This document shows positions 8,800 to 16,063 of a stretch of 27,411 bases of DNA, in pieces. Every line of letters begins with the position of its first letter. Position 1 is the stretch's first letter. The stretch spans positions 1 to 27,411 of the forward strand of contig MFPT01000013.1 of assembly GCA_001782805.1 (NCBI GenBank), in the 5' to 3' direction. The notes below the pieces were generated by a model. It worked only from the letters and a program-made list of their open reading frames with translations. It was not told the origin of the DNA and searched no databases. A program made the translations under genes and the position numbers. The stretch comes from Candidatus Magasanikbacteria bacterium RIFCSPHIGHO2_01_FULL_41_23 (lineage in GTDB: Bacteria > Patescibacteria > ABY1 > Magasanikbacterales > UBA922).

Positions 8800-9065
8800 A
8801 GTATTTTTTTATATATTTAATTAGTAATAACAGTAGGTGCTGTGGAAAGTGTGGATAAAAGATTAATTTGCCTTATTTTAGATGAAAAGTTGATGTGCCA
8901 GCTGTTAAAAGACACTGATAATAGATGTGCATGAAAAGTATATAAAATGAGCTGTGTAGATTTTGCTGTGGATACTTTTCAAAATATAAACAGGATTTTG
9001 GTGACTTATCCATATACTTATACACTGTTTTTGGTCATTTACCCACTGAGTTATTCACTTTTTGT
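8800..9065. other. oriC part 2: DnaA-box region between dnaA and dnaN
   Basis: This intergenic stretch carries a perfect DnaA box TGTGGATAA at 8850-8858. A 7/9 match (TGTGGAAAG) abuts it at 8841-8849. Two 8/9 matches lie at 8967-8975 (TGTGGATAC) and 9006-9014 (TTATCCATA), with weaker 7/9 sites at 9018-9026 and 9051-9059. An AT-only tract at about 8803-8831 next to dnaN could serve as the unwinding element. The position matches known bipartite origins. It is an inference from motifs and context. Confidence 0.7.
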
Positions 9066-10463
9066 TTAATTCAGACGATTTACGTACAGGCGTTGTTTAA
9101 TCAATTCAACATCTCTTTTTAATTTTAAATTTTCCTCCACTTCTCCAACAATTTTAGTATGAGCGTGCATGGCTGTGGTGTGATCGCGGTTACCCAATTC
9201 TTCGCCAATTGCCGGGTATGAGAGTTTAAGCTCTTCGCGTAAAAGATACATAATGACTTGGCGTGGAAAAGCTACGCGTTTCTCTCGACTTTTGCCGATT
9301 ATATCTTCTAATTTTATATCATAAAAATTAGATATTTCTTGGATAAGTTCCTTGGGAGTAAGTGAGCGCTTCATACTTTGTTCAGCGTACGACTCAAGTG
9401 TAGTTTTAATTGAACTTTCAGTTGGAACCATGTTTTTGAGCTGATGGATAGCGATTACTTTGTTTAAAGCGCCCTCAAGTTCGCGAATATTGTTTGGAAC
9501 ATTGGTGGCAATCAACTGAAGAAGCTTATCATCGATATCAAATTTTTTTTCTTGAGCTTTGGTTTGGAGAATTGCTACTCTAGTTTCAAGATCTGGAGTG
9601 GAAATGTCCGCTATCATACCCCACTCGAATCGGCTGCGTAAACGATCTTCCAGAGCCGGAATGGCTTTGGGTGGTCGGTCACTGGATAGAACAACTTGCT
9701 TTCCTTGTTGGTGAAGTTCATTAAAAGTATGAAAAAATTCCTCCTGAGTTTGTTCTTTGCCACCAATGAACTGGATGTCGTCTATAAGAAGAAGGTCAAC
9801 GTTCCGATAACGATCTTTAAATTCTCGGGCTCTACCTTCTTTGATTCCAGCCACAAATTCGTTGGTAAATTTTTCAGAACTGACATAGAGAATTTTAATA
9901 GCCGGATTGGCCTCAAGCATAGAGTGGCCAATGGCTTGGAGTAGATGAGTTTTTCCCAAACCTACTCCACCATAAATAAATAGCGGATTATAGGCTTCGC
10001 CCGGACGATTGGAAACTGCTTGGGCCGCGGCATGAGCCAGCTCATTTCCTTTACCAACAACAAAAGTCGCAAAAGTGTATTTTGGGTTGAGTCCAAATTG
10101 TTGTGCTACAGCTTGGCGCGTGTAACTGGCGTTTGGTTGATTACCAAAATTATTGCCCAGCATTGTGATAGGTGCGACTGTTGGAATTATACATTCTTGT
10201 TCACTGATATTTTTTACATTTTCAACAATATATTCAATCTTTTTCATTGGTTTTCCGGTTATACGCTCAATCGATTTTATAATATCTTGGTGATATTTTT
10301 TTTCTATGTAGCCTTTATGAAAAAGACTTGGGATACAGATTGCCACTTCGCCATTTTCGTATCTTAGCAAGCCGGTGTTTCTTAGCCATGTATTAAAAGT
10401 TGGTTTCGTGATTTTTAGTTCAAATTCAGCCAAAACGGCTTGCCAAATTTCGTGGTTAGTCAT
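9066..10463 (-). CDS. dnaA: Chromosomal replication initiator protein DnaA
   Basis: DnaA binds DnaA boxes at oriC, melts the origin and loads the helicase. The protein is 465 residues from the ATG at 10463; a TTG four codons upstream (10475) is possible but less likely. Domain I (about 1-80) starts with TNHEIWQAVLAEFE. Domain II is a short linker. Domain III is the AAA+ core, beginning near NPKYTF, with Walker A GGVGLGKTH (about 165-173), Walker B LLIDDIQF, the FFHTFNELHQ sensor region and LRSRFEWG. Domain IV carries the DNA-binding signature GNRDHTTAMHA. A possible extended -10 (TGCTACAAT, minus strand, -10 at 10499-10494) lies 30 nt upstream. DnaA boxes further upstream suggest autoregulation. 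Confidence 0.98.
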   Translation of the reverse strand: MTNHEIWQAVLAEFELKITKPTFNTWLRNTGLLRYENGEVAICIPSLFHKGYIEKKYHQDIIKSIERITGKPMKKIEYIVENVKNISEQECIIPTVAPITMLGNNFGNQPNASYTRQAVAQQFGLNPKYTFATFVVGKGNELAHAAAQAVSNRPGEAYNPLFIYGGVGLGKTHLLQAIGHSMLEANPAIKILYVSSEKFTNEFVAGIKEGRAREFKDRYRNVDLLLIDDIQFIGGKEQTQEEFFHTFNELHQQGKQVVLSSDRPPKAIPALEDRLRSRFEWGMIADISTPDLETRVAILQTKAQEKKFDIDDKLLQLIATNVPNNIRELEGALNKVIAIHQLKNMVPTESSIKTTLESYAEQSMKRSLTPKELIQEISNFYDIKLEDIIGKSREKRVAFPRQVIMYLLREELKLSYPAIGEELGNRDHTTAMHAHTKIVGEVEENLKLKRDVELIKQRLYVNRLN

Positions 10464-10612
10464 AAAAATGGACAAAAAGTTATATGTCTTTGCATTGTAG
10501 CACAGTTTTCTATCCTAAAAAATGGCTTATTTTAGATAAAAAGTGTGTAAGATGTGTATAACCTGTGGATAGTGTGGATAACTTGTAGATTTAGCGAAAA
10601 TAAAATTGATGT
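10464..10612. other. oriC part 1: DnaA-box cluster upstream of dnaA
   Basis: Three DnaA boxes lie in 29 bp, all in the same orientation: TGTGTATAA (10553-10561, 8/9), TGTGGATAG (10564-10572, 8/9) and the perfect TGTGGATAA (10573-10581), the last two abutting. AT-rich DNA lies on both sides, notably about 10582-10660. This is the rpmH-dnaA spacer, the usual oriC position. Confidence 0.75.
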
Positions 10613-10641
10613 TTGACATAAAATTAAAAATTATATATAAT
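10613..10641 (+). promoter_or_regulatory. Consensus promoter of rpmH-rnpA-yidD
   Basis: TTGACA (10613-10618) and TATAAT (10636-10641) match the sigma70 consensus perfectly with the optimal 17-bp spacer. The leader before the rpmH ATG is about 20 nt. Confidence 0.9.
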
Positions 10642-10667
10642 CATTTTATTCTTATTAGTTTTGAAAT

Positions 10668-10844
10668 ATGCCGAAACGTACCTATCAACCAAAAAAGAGA
10701 AAACGTGCCAAGACTCACGGTTTTAGATCTCGAATGGAAACCAAGAATGGCCGTACTGTTCTCTCTCGTCGTCGAGCCAAAGGTCGTAAGAAACTTACGG
10801 TAAGCGATGAATTGACCGGCAAACGAACGCGTAAAACTCGCTAA
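10668..10844 (+). CDS. rpmH: 50S ribosomal protein bL34
   Basis: A 58-residue, very basic protein beginning MPKRTYQPKKRKRAKTHGFR, which is the bL34 signature, followed by SRMETKNGRTVL, SRRRAKGRKK and LTVSD. bL34 sits in the large subunit near 23S rRNA domain I. The first 47 residues cover the usual protein; about 11 additional basic residues (ELTGKRTRKTR) extend the C terminus beyond the 44-47 residues typical of E. coli and Bacillus. The gene follows a perfect promoter, diverges from dnaA across the origin, and is 5 bp upstream of rnpA. Confidence 0.97.
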   Translation: MPKRTYQPKKRKRAKTHGFRSRMETKNGRTVLSRRRAKGRKKLTVSDELTGKRTRKTR

Positions 10845-10849
10845 AACAA

Positions 10850-11227
10850 ATGTTGCCACGTGAAAATCGTCTGACCAAAATGAAGGATTATGAAATTCTC
10901 TTTAAAGAGGGAATTTTTTGTGGAGCTTCGCTTATCACTGCAAAAATTTGGAAAATACAGCCAGAAAAATATTCACGACGTAAATATACTTTAGAAGACT
11001 TAAAAATTGGATTTTTGGTAAGTAAAAAAGTTAGTAAGCGAGCCGTGGATCGTAATCGTTTGAAACGACAGATGCGTGAAGTGATACGATTATTACTTAA
11101 AGATAAAAGAATTGACAGTGGCTATATGATTGCTTTTTCCGCTAAAAATAATTCGTTAGATGCTGAATACAAGAATATTGAAGATAATATCAATCATCTT
11201 TTGCATCGTGCGCATTGTTTGGTATGA
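10850..11227 (+). CDS. rnpA: Ribonuclease P protein component
   Basis: RnpA is the protein cofactor that helps RNase P RNA bind pre-tRNA and trim 5' leaders. The 125-residue basic protein starts MLPRENRLTKMKDYEILFK, as in the family, and carries the RNR box in KRAVDRNRLKRQMRE (about 63-77). Length is typical. It is the second gene of rpmH-rnpA-yidD; its TGA overlaps the yidD ATG as ATGA (11224-11227), which implies translational coupling. The RNA partner gene (rnpB) was not recognised in this window. Confidence 0.95.
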   Translation: MLPRENRLTKMKDYEILFKEGIFCGASLITAKIWKIQPEKYSRRKYTLEDLKIGFLVSKKVSKRAVDRNRLKRQMREVIRLLLKDKRIDSGYMIAFSAKNNSLDAEYKNIEDNINHLLHRAHCLV

Positions 11228-11454
11228 AAAAATTAGTTTTATGGCTAATTAAATTGTATCAGAAAACTTTGTCGCCTGATCATGGTTGGTTTAAAACGCG
11301 CTATCCACACGGTTATTGTCGATTTTATCCGACGTGCAGTGAATATGGATATCAGGTGATAGAAAAAAAGGGAATTCTACGAGGAATTCCTTTGGTCGTG
11401 TGGCGGATTGTGCGCTGTAACCCGTGGAGTAAAGGTGGGGTTGAAATGCCGTGA
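11224..11454 (+). CDS. yidD: Membrane protein insertion efficiency factor YidD
   Basis: A 76-residue YidD protein. The family assists YidC-dependent membrane insertion and binds the inner membrane peripherally. Conserved elements are YQKTLSPDHG, the CRFYPTCSEYGYQ block, the IVRCNPW stretch and the closing GG-x-E-M-P. The ATG at 11224 is chosen over an upstream TTG at 11215 because it overlaps the rnpA stop as ATGA. In many genomes yidC follows directly; here the minus-strand tig gene starts to overlap the position, and no yidC is seen. Its stop TGA abuts the tig stop on the other strand, forming TGATCA. Confidence 0.93.
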   Translation: MKKLVLWLIKLYQKTLSPDHGWFKTRYPHGYCRFYPTCSEYGYQVIEKKGILRGIPLVVWRIVRCNPWSKGGVEMP

Positions 11455-12735
11455 TCAGGCAAGACAATGTTGTTTTAACCACGTAATGACTTTTTTATTT
11501 TGTAAAATTGTTTCAAGAGTACGACGCACTTCGGGTTTTTTGAGATTTTCCAAATATTCCGGATTGTCGCGGTACGCATTTTCCAGTGATGCAATTTCCG
11601 TGTCAATTTCATTTTCTTCCACGGAAATATTATTTTCCTTAGCAACTTGGCGCGAAAGAATAGCTGCTTTTGCGCGACGTTCGGCTTGTTCTTTGAAATC
11701 ATTAAAGATCTGATCTTCGGTTTTTTTGATATCCTTCAGATAGTCTCCAATTGAAATACCGCTACGCTCTAAATCGCGCGTTAATTCGTAATACATTTTT
11801 TTGCGCTCGGCATCCAACAAAATTTCAGGAATTTCGCCGAATTTGGAAATTTTTATTAATTCATCAAAAATAGCGATTTCAGTTTGCTCGTCGGCTTTTT
11901 GTTCAGCTTCTTTGGTTAGATTGCCACGCAATAACTCATGCAGACGCTCTACACTATCTTGACCTAAGGCTTTGGCGAATTCTTCGTTCAGTTCAGGCAA
12001 TTGACGTTCATACACGTCTTTAACTGATATACTAACATCAACGGTTTTGCCCGCTAAATGTTTTTGATAATGAGTTTTGGGAAAAGAAATCGGGAATGTT
12101 TTTTGGTCGTCCTTTTTTAAACCAAACAATTCTTTGTTAAATCCAGGAATATAATGATCTTCAGACAAATAAACGCGATAATTCTTGGCTTGACCGCCTT
12201 CCATAGGCACATTATCCAGTTTCATATCCATATCAATCATAACCATGTCGGTTTCTTCAGTCATCTTATCTTTGGCCACTTCTTTGGCTCTGATTTTGCG
12301 TAAATTGTCTATAACATCGTCTATTTGTATATCAGTAACTGGTTTGGCTTCTTGTTTAACATTTATTTTTTTTAGGTCGCCGATTTTTATTTCAGGGAAA
12401 AGGGCAACAGTGGCTTTATAAACTAGGTCATTACTAGGAGCAACTTTGTCTATTTCAATTTTTGGCATGCCAATAGTTTCCAGATTTTCTTCTTTAACTG
12501 CAACATAAAATGACTCTTGAACAATAGTTTCCAAAGCTTCCTGAAGAATGTTCATTTCTCCTACTGTGCGTTTAACAATCTCATAAGGCGCTTTGCCAGG
12601 TCTAAAACCTTGAATTTTTGTTTTTTCACTGATTTTTTCGGCTGCTTTCACGAGGTGTTTTTGGTAATTTTCCGGAGTAACGGTAATTTGCAATTCAACT
12701 TGTGACTGAGGCAGATTTTTGCGAGTATGGCTCAT
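11455..12735 (-). CDS. tig: Trigger factor (ribosome-bound chaperone, PPIase)
   Basis: Trigger factor meets nascent chains at the ribosome exit tunnel. The 426-residue protein has the three expected parts. The N-terminal ribosome-binding domain has the signature GFRPGKAPYEIV at about 44-55. A central FKBP-type PPIase domain spans about 150-245. The C-terminal helical arms (about 250-420) are rich in Lys and Glu, with a typical trigger factor C-domain. Length fits the family. It is monocistronic, with a promoter at 12758-12786, and it is tail-to-tail with yidD without a single spare base. No clear Shine-Dalgarno site precedes the ATG. Confidence 0.95.
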   Translation of the reverse strand: MSHTRKNLPQSQVELQITVTPENYQKHLVKAAEKISEKTKIQGFRPGKAPYEIVKRTVGEMNILQEALETIVQESFYVAVKEENLETIGMPKIEIDKVAPSNDLVYKATVALFPEIKIGDLKKINVKQEAKPVTDIQIDDVIDNLRKIRAKEVAKDKMTEETDMVMIDMDMKLDNVPMEGGQAKNYRVYLSEDHYIPGFNKELFGLKKDDQKTFPISFPKTHYQKHLAGKTVDVSISVKDVYERQLPELNEEFAKALGQDSVERLHELLRGNLTKEAEQKADEQTEIAIFDELIKISKFGEIPEILLDAERKKMYYELTRDLERSGISIGDYLKDIKKTEDQIFNDFKEQAERRAKAAILSRQVAKENNISVEENEIDTEIASLENAYRDNPEYLENLKKPEVRRTLETILQNKKVITWLKQHCLA

Positions 12736-12757
12736 AAGAATAATTAAAAGTGTTCGA

Positions 12758-12786
12758 ATTATGGCTTAAAAATTTATAAAAGTCAA
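12758..12786 (-). promoter_or_regulatory. Promoter of tig
   Basis: On the minus strand TTGACT (12786-12781), a 17-bp spacer and CATAAT (12763-12758). The predicted leader is about 16 nt. Confidence 0.6.
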
Positions 12787-12799
12787 TCCTTGTTCTCAG

Positions 12800-12823
12800 C
12801 TCTCTGGCTTGGGAGTTTTTTTT
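12800..12823 (+). terminator. Possible terminator between tig and polA
   Basis: CTCTC (12800-12804) can pair with GGGAG (12811-12815), with one G-T wobble, ahead of eight T residues (12816-12823). It would stop plus-strand read-through from yidD before polA, or attenuate polA. The stem is short. Confidence 0.4.
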
Positions 12824-12852
12824 ACCGGAATTTGGTGATACAATGATTTGGT

Positions 12853-15543
12853 ATGGAAAAAACCGTTAAAAAATTCATTATTATTGATGGCAATGCTGTC
12901 GTGCACAGAGCATACCACGCGATTCCTCCACTCACTACCAAAGAAGGTTTGATGGTAAACGCAGTATATGGTTTTGCCATGATGCTTCTGAAAGTTCTAG
13001 ATAATATAAAACCGGATTACTGCGCAGTGGCGTTTGATGTGGCAGGTGGGACATTTCGCGACGCATTATTTACCGAATATAAAGCTAAGCGTATTAAAGC
13101 TGATCAGGAATTATATGATCAGATTCCACTTATTCATAATTTGGTAGCGGCTTTTGGTATTCCTGTGCTCACGCGCGAAGGATATGAGGCCGATGATATA
13201 ATTGGCGCGGTTGTGGAACGATTTTATCAAAAAGAAAAAAAATTGGAGCTGGTGATTTTGTCCGGAGATATGGACTTATTACAATTGGTTCGCGATCGAG
13301 TAAAAGTTTTTTCATTTAAAAAAGGCTTATCCGAATTTACTGAATTTGATCCGGCTGCGGTTAAGGAAAAATATGGTTTTGGGCCGGAACAAGTAGTGGA
13401 TTATAAGGCTCTCCGTGGTGACGCCTCAGATAATATTCCAGGTGTGCCGGGAATTGGTGAAAAAACAGCGACTTTGCTTTTGCAAAAAATTGGCGGGATT
13501 GAAGAAATATATTCAATGATAAAAAAGAATAATGATCAACTTACTAAAAACTTTTCTTCCGCAGTTTTGAAAAAATTAATTGATGGCGAAGCAAGCGCGC
13601 GTATGAGTTATGAAGTTGCCACCGTCTGTCGCGAAGTGCCTGGCTTAGAATTTTCTTTAGCTGATTGTGAGACTAAACCACTTAATCGCGGAGCGCTTTT
13701 ACCATTGTTCCAGCGTTTTGGATTTGTTTCACTGACGCGTCGTTTGTCCGAAGAAGATAAAAAAACCAAAAAAAAATCAACGGTTTCCCAAGGATTTAAT
13801 CTAAAAATACGGAATATTGGGACTGGAGAGAGTAAAAAAATAATTTCTCAAATTAGACAAGCAGGAAAAATAACGATAAAAGAAGTTGTTGCGGGAAATT
13901 CAATTTTGACCGGCGCATGGCAAGGCTTTATTTTTGCACATAGTTCTGATTTTTTGTATGTTGATTGGGAAAAATTAAACGAGATTGAGCGTCATGACTG
14001 GCAAGAGTTTTTTTTAGACAAAGATGTTGTTTTGTTTGGCCATGATTTGAAGCAATTGGTTAAAACGCTTTTTTTTAGTGGAATAAAAGTCCATAGTCAG
14101 CTGTTTGATATAATGATTGCGTCATATGTTTTAAATTCCGGAACTCGCGCGCATGATTTGGTGAGCATCGCACTGCGTGAGCTTGGCGAAGAATTGCCAT
14201 CTGGTGCCCAAAGTAGTTTATTTGGGTCAGATCTGGCGAGCGTGGCGAATGAATTATCAATTATAATGAGAGTATCGGAATCTTATCGCATTGCTTTAGA
14301 GAAAAATAAAGATGAAAAAGTATTTGATGAAATTGAAATGGCTCTGATTCCGGTTTTGGCTCAGATGGAATTGTATGGCGTGGCGCTTGATGTTCATTAT
14401 TTGAAGGAATTATCGGGCGAAGCGCAAATTGAGGTTAACAAATTGACCAAAAAGATTTGGCGTGAGGCTGGTGAAGAATTTAACATTGCTTCACCAGTTC
14501 AATTGCGGGATATTTTGTATGAAAAAATGGGACTTAAACTTCCTGGGATTAAAAAAGGCAAGACTGGTTATTCGACCGCGGCCTCAGAACTGGAAAAAAT
14601 GCGGGGCACGCATCCAATTATTGAACATATCGAGGATTTTAGAGAGCTGACAAAATTACAAAATACTTATTTGGAGGTTTTGCCAACTTTGGTTAATCCT
14701 AAAACTCACAGAATTCACACGAGCTTTAATCAAGCAGTGGCCGCGACCGGCCGATTGTCCAGCTCTGATCCAAATTTGCAAAATATTCCCATCAGAACCG
14801 ATCTGGGACGCAAAATTCGGCACGCGTTTGTAGCGGAAAAAGGAAAGGTCCTTATTGTGGCTGATTATTCGCAGTTTGAATTACGAATTGTGGCTTCCCT
14901 CGCGAATGATGCCAAATTAATTGAAATTTTTAAGCGTGGCGAGGATGTGCACAAAGCCACGGCTGCGATTGTAAACAACGTGTTATTGGATGAAGTCACG
15001 CCTGACATGCGTCGCGCGGCCAAGGAAGTTAATTTCGGTGTATTGTATGGAATGGGAGTTTATGGCTTATCATCCAGAACCGGCATCAGCCAGTTTGAGG
15101 CCAAGGATTTTATTGAAAAATATTTTCAACAGTTTTCTGGCGTAAAAAAATATATTGATGATACTATCGCATTTGCGCGGAAAGAAGGTTATGTGGAAAC
15201 ATTATTTGGCCGTCGTCGTTATATTTCGGAAATTCAGTCCGATAATTATCAATTGCGCAGTGCGGGTGAACGAATGGCGGTCAATATGCCGGTGCAAGGC
15301 ACGCAAGCGGATTTAGTTAAAATGGCTATGATAACAATTGCCAAATATTTGGCAGATAATTATCCGAATGGCGAAGTAAAAATGATTTTACAAGTGCACG
15401 ATGAATTGGTTTTTGAAGTATCAAACGATTTGGAGTCTGTGCTTATCCCAATAATAAAAGAAAAAATGATCAATGTTATCAAACTAAAAGTGCCGATTGA
15501 AGTGAGTGTTGGAGTAGGAAAAAATTGGGGTGAGGCAAAATAA
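12853..15543 (+). CDS. polA: DNA polymerase I
   Basis: Pol I fills gaps, removes RNA primers and serves repair. The 896 residues comprise an N-terminal 5'-3' exonuclease/FEN domain (about 1-300, with FIIDGNAVVHRA, YEADDIIGA, LSGDMDLLQL and GVPGIGEKTA), a central 3'-5' exonuclease-like domain (about 315-490), and a family A polymerase domain. Polymerase motif A is VADYSQFELR with D671. Motif B is RRAAKEVNFGVLYG with R720, K724, F728 and Y732. Motif C is QVHDEL with H849 and D850. The central domain lacks the DxE exo I motif where expected (KITIKEVVAG), so proofreading is probably lost, as in Taq and Bacillus enzymes. A TACAAT box ends 8 nt before the ATG, suggesting a short leader. A hairpin terminator follows the stop codon directly. 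Confidence 0.97.
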   Translation: MEKTVKKFIIIDGNAVVHRAYHAIPPLTTKEGLMVNAVYGFAMMLLKVLDNIKPDYCAVAFDVAGGTFRDALFTEYKAKRIKADQELYDQIPLIHNLVAAFGIPVLTREGYEADDIIGAVVERFYQKEKKLELVILSGDMDLLQLVRDRVKVFSFKKGLSEFTEFDPAAVKEKYGFGPEQVVDYKALRGDASDNIPGVPGIGEKTATLLLQKIGGIEEIYSMIKKNNDQLTKNFSSAVLKKLIDGEASARMSYEVATVCREVPGLEFSLADCETKPLNRGALLPLFQRFGFVSLTRRLSEEDKKTKKKSTVSQGFNLKIRNIGTGESKKIISQIRQAGKITIKEVVAGNSILTGAWQGFIFAHSSDFLYVDWEKLNEIERHDWQEFFLDKDVVLFGHDLKQLVKTLFFSGIKVHSQLFDIMIASYVLNSGTRAHDLVSIALRELGEELPSGAQSSLFGSDLASVANELSIIMRVSESYRIALEKNKDEKVFDEIEMALIPVLAQMELYGVALDVHYLKELSGEAQIEVNKLTKKIWREAGEEFNIASPVQLRDILYEKMGLKLPGIKKGKTGYSTAASELEKMRGTHPIIEHIEDFRELTKLQNTYLEVLPTLVNPKTHRIHTSFNQAVAATGRLSSSDPNLQNIPIRTDLGRKIRHAFVAEKGKVLIVADYSQFELRIVASLANDAKLIEIFKRGEDVHKATAAIVNNVLLDEVTPDMRRAAKEVNFGVLYGMGVYGLSSRTGISQFEAKDFIEKYFQQFSGVKKYIDDTIAFARKEGYVETLFGRRRYISEIQSDNYQLRSAGERMAVNMPVQGTQADLVKMAMITIAKYLADNYPNGEVKMILQVHDELVFEVSNDLESVLIPIIKEKMINVIKLKVPIEVSVGVGKNWGEAK

Positions 15544-15570
15544 AAAATCTCCTTTCGCGGGAGATTTTTT
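15542..15570. terminator. Bidirectional terminator between polA and the DoxX gene
   Basis: An 11-bp perfect stem, A6TCTCC (15542-15552) with GGAGAT6 (15560-15570), has a 7-nt loop and reads as A-tract-stem-T-tract on both strands. It can serve both convergent genes. It overlaps the polA stop codon. Confidence 0.9.
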
Positions 15571-15585
15571 ATTTTGGTTAAAATC

Positions 15586-16047
15586 TTATTCCATTTTTTT
15601 ATCCTTACAACAACCTCCGCCTTCATTTTTAGTACCGCAAGCACTCCTGTCTTTCATTACAGTCCATTTGCCGGCACCAGTTCCCATAAGCGCAAAACAA
15701 CCGCCGAGGATGGCGATTGGTCCAAATAAATTCATAAGTGGAGCGCCACGAAGAGCCGTAAACATGGCCACTATCATGATAATGGCAAGCACAGCCGCAG
15801 CGTGCGAAACGTAGGTGCCAAGAAGTAACATTAATCCGCCAACTAGTTCGGCCAAGCCGACGAGATATGCCCAGAATTCCGGAGCGCCAAAGCCCATACC
15901 GCCAAACATTTTGACAGTCATGTCATGTCCCACAGAAGTAAGTTTGCCATAACCGGCGTAGATGAAAATAATCGCCAAAGCGAGACGGAGTAAAAATAAA
16001 CCAATCTCCTTGCATTTTCCGCCGCATTTATTTGCGCATAGACACAT
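15586..16047 (-). CDS. DoxX-family membrane protein with cysteine-rich tails
   Basis: A 153-residue integral membrane protein of the DoxX/SURF4-like superfamily. It has four hydrophobic segments and the family-like LRLALAIIFIYAGYGKL, GLAELVGGLMLLLG and LRGAPLMNLFGPIAILG. DoxX proteins are often associated with quinone or redox enzymes, but a biochemical role is not established for most. Unusually, the N terminus is MCLCANKCGGKC (four cysteines in twelve residues), and the C terminus carries a further Cys and a CC pair (CGTKNEGGGCC). Both could bind metal or form disulfides. The ATG at 16047 is preferred; a TTG at 16095 would overlap the upstream gene. It starts 16 bp after the NDH-2 stop, so the pair is probably one operon. 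Confidence 0.8.
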   Translation of the reverse strand: MCLCANKCGGKCKEIGLFLLRLALAIIFIYAGYGKLTSVGHDMTVKMFGGMGFGAPEFWAYLVGLAELVGGLMLLLGTYVSHAAAVLAIIMIVAMFTALRGAPLMNLFGPIAILGGCFALMGTGAGKWTVMKDRSACGTKNEGGGCCKDKKME

Positions 16048-16063
16048 ATGAAAAAAATAAAAA

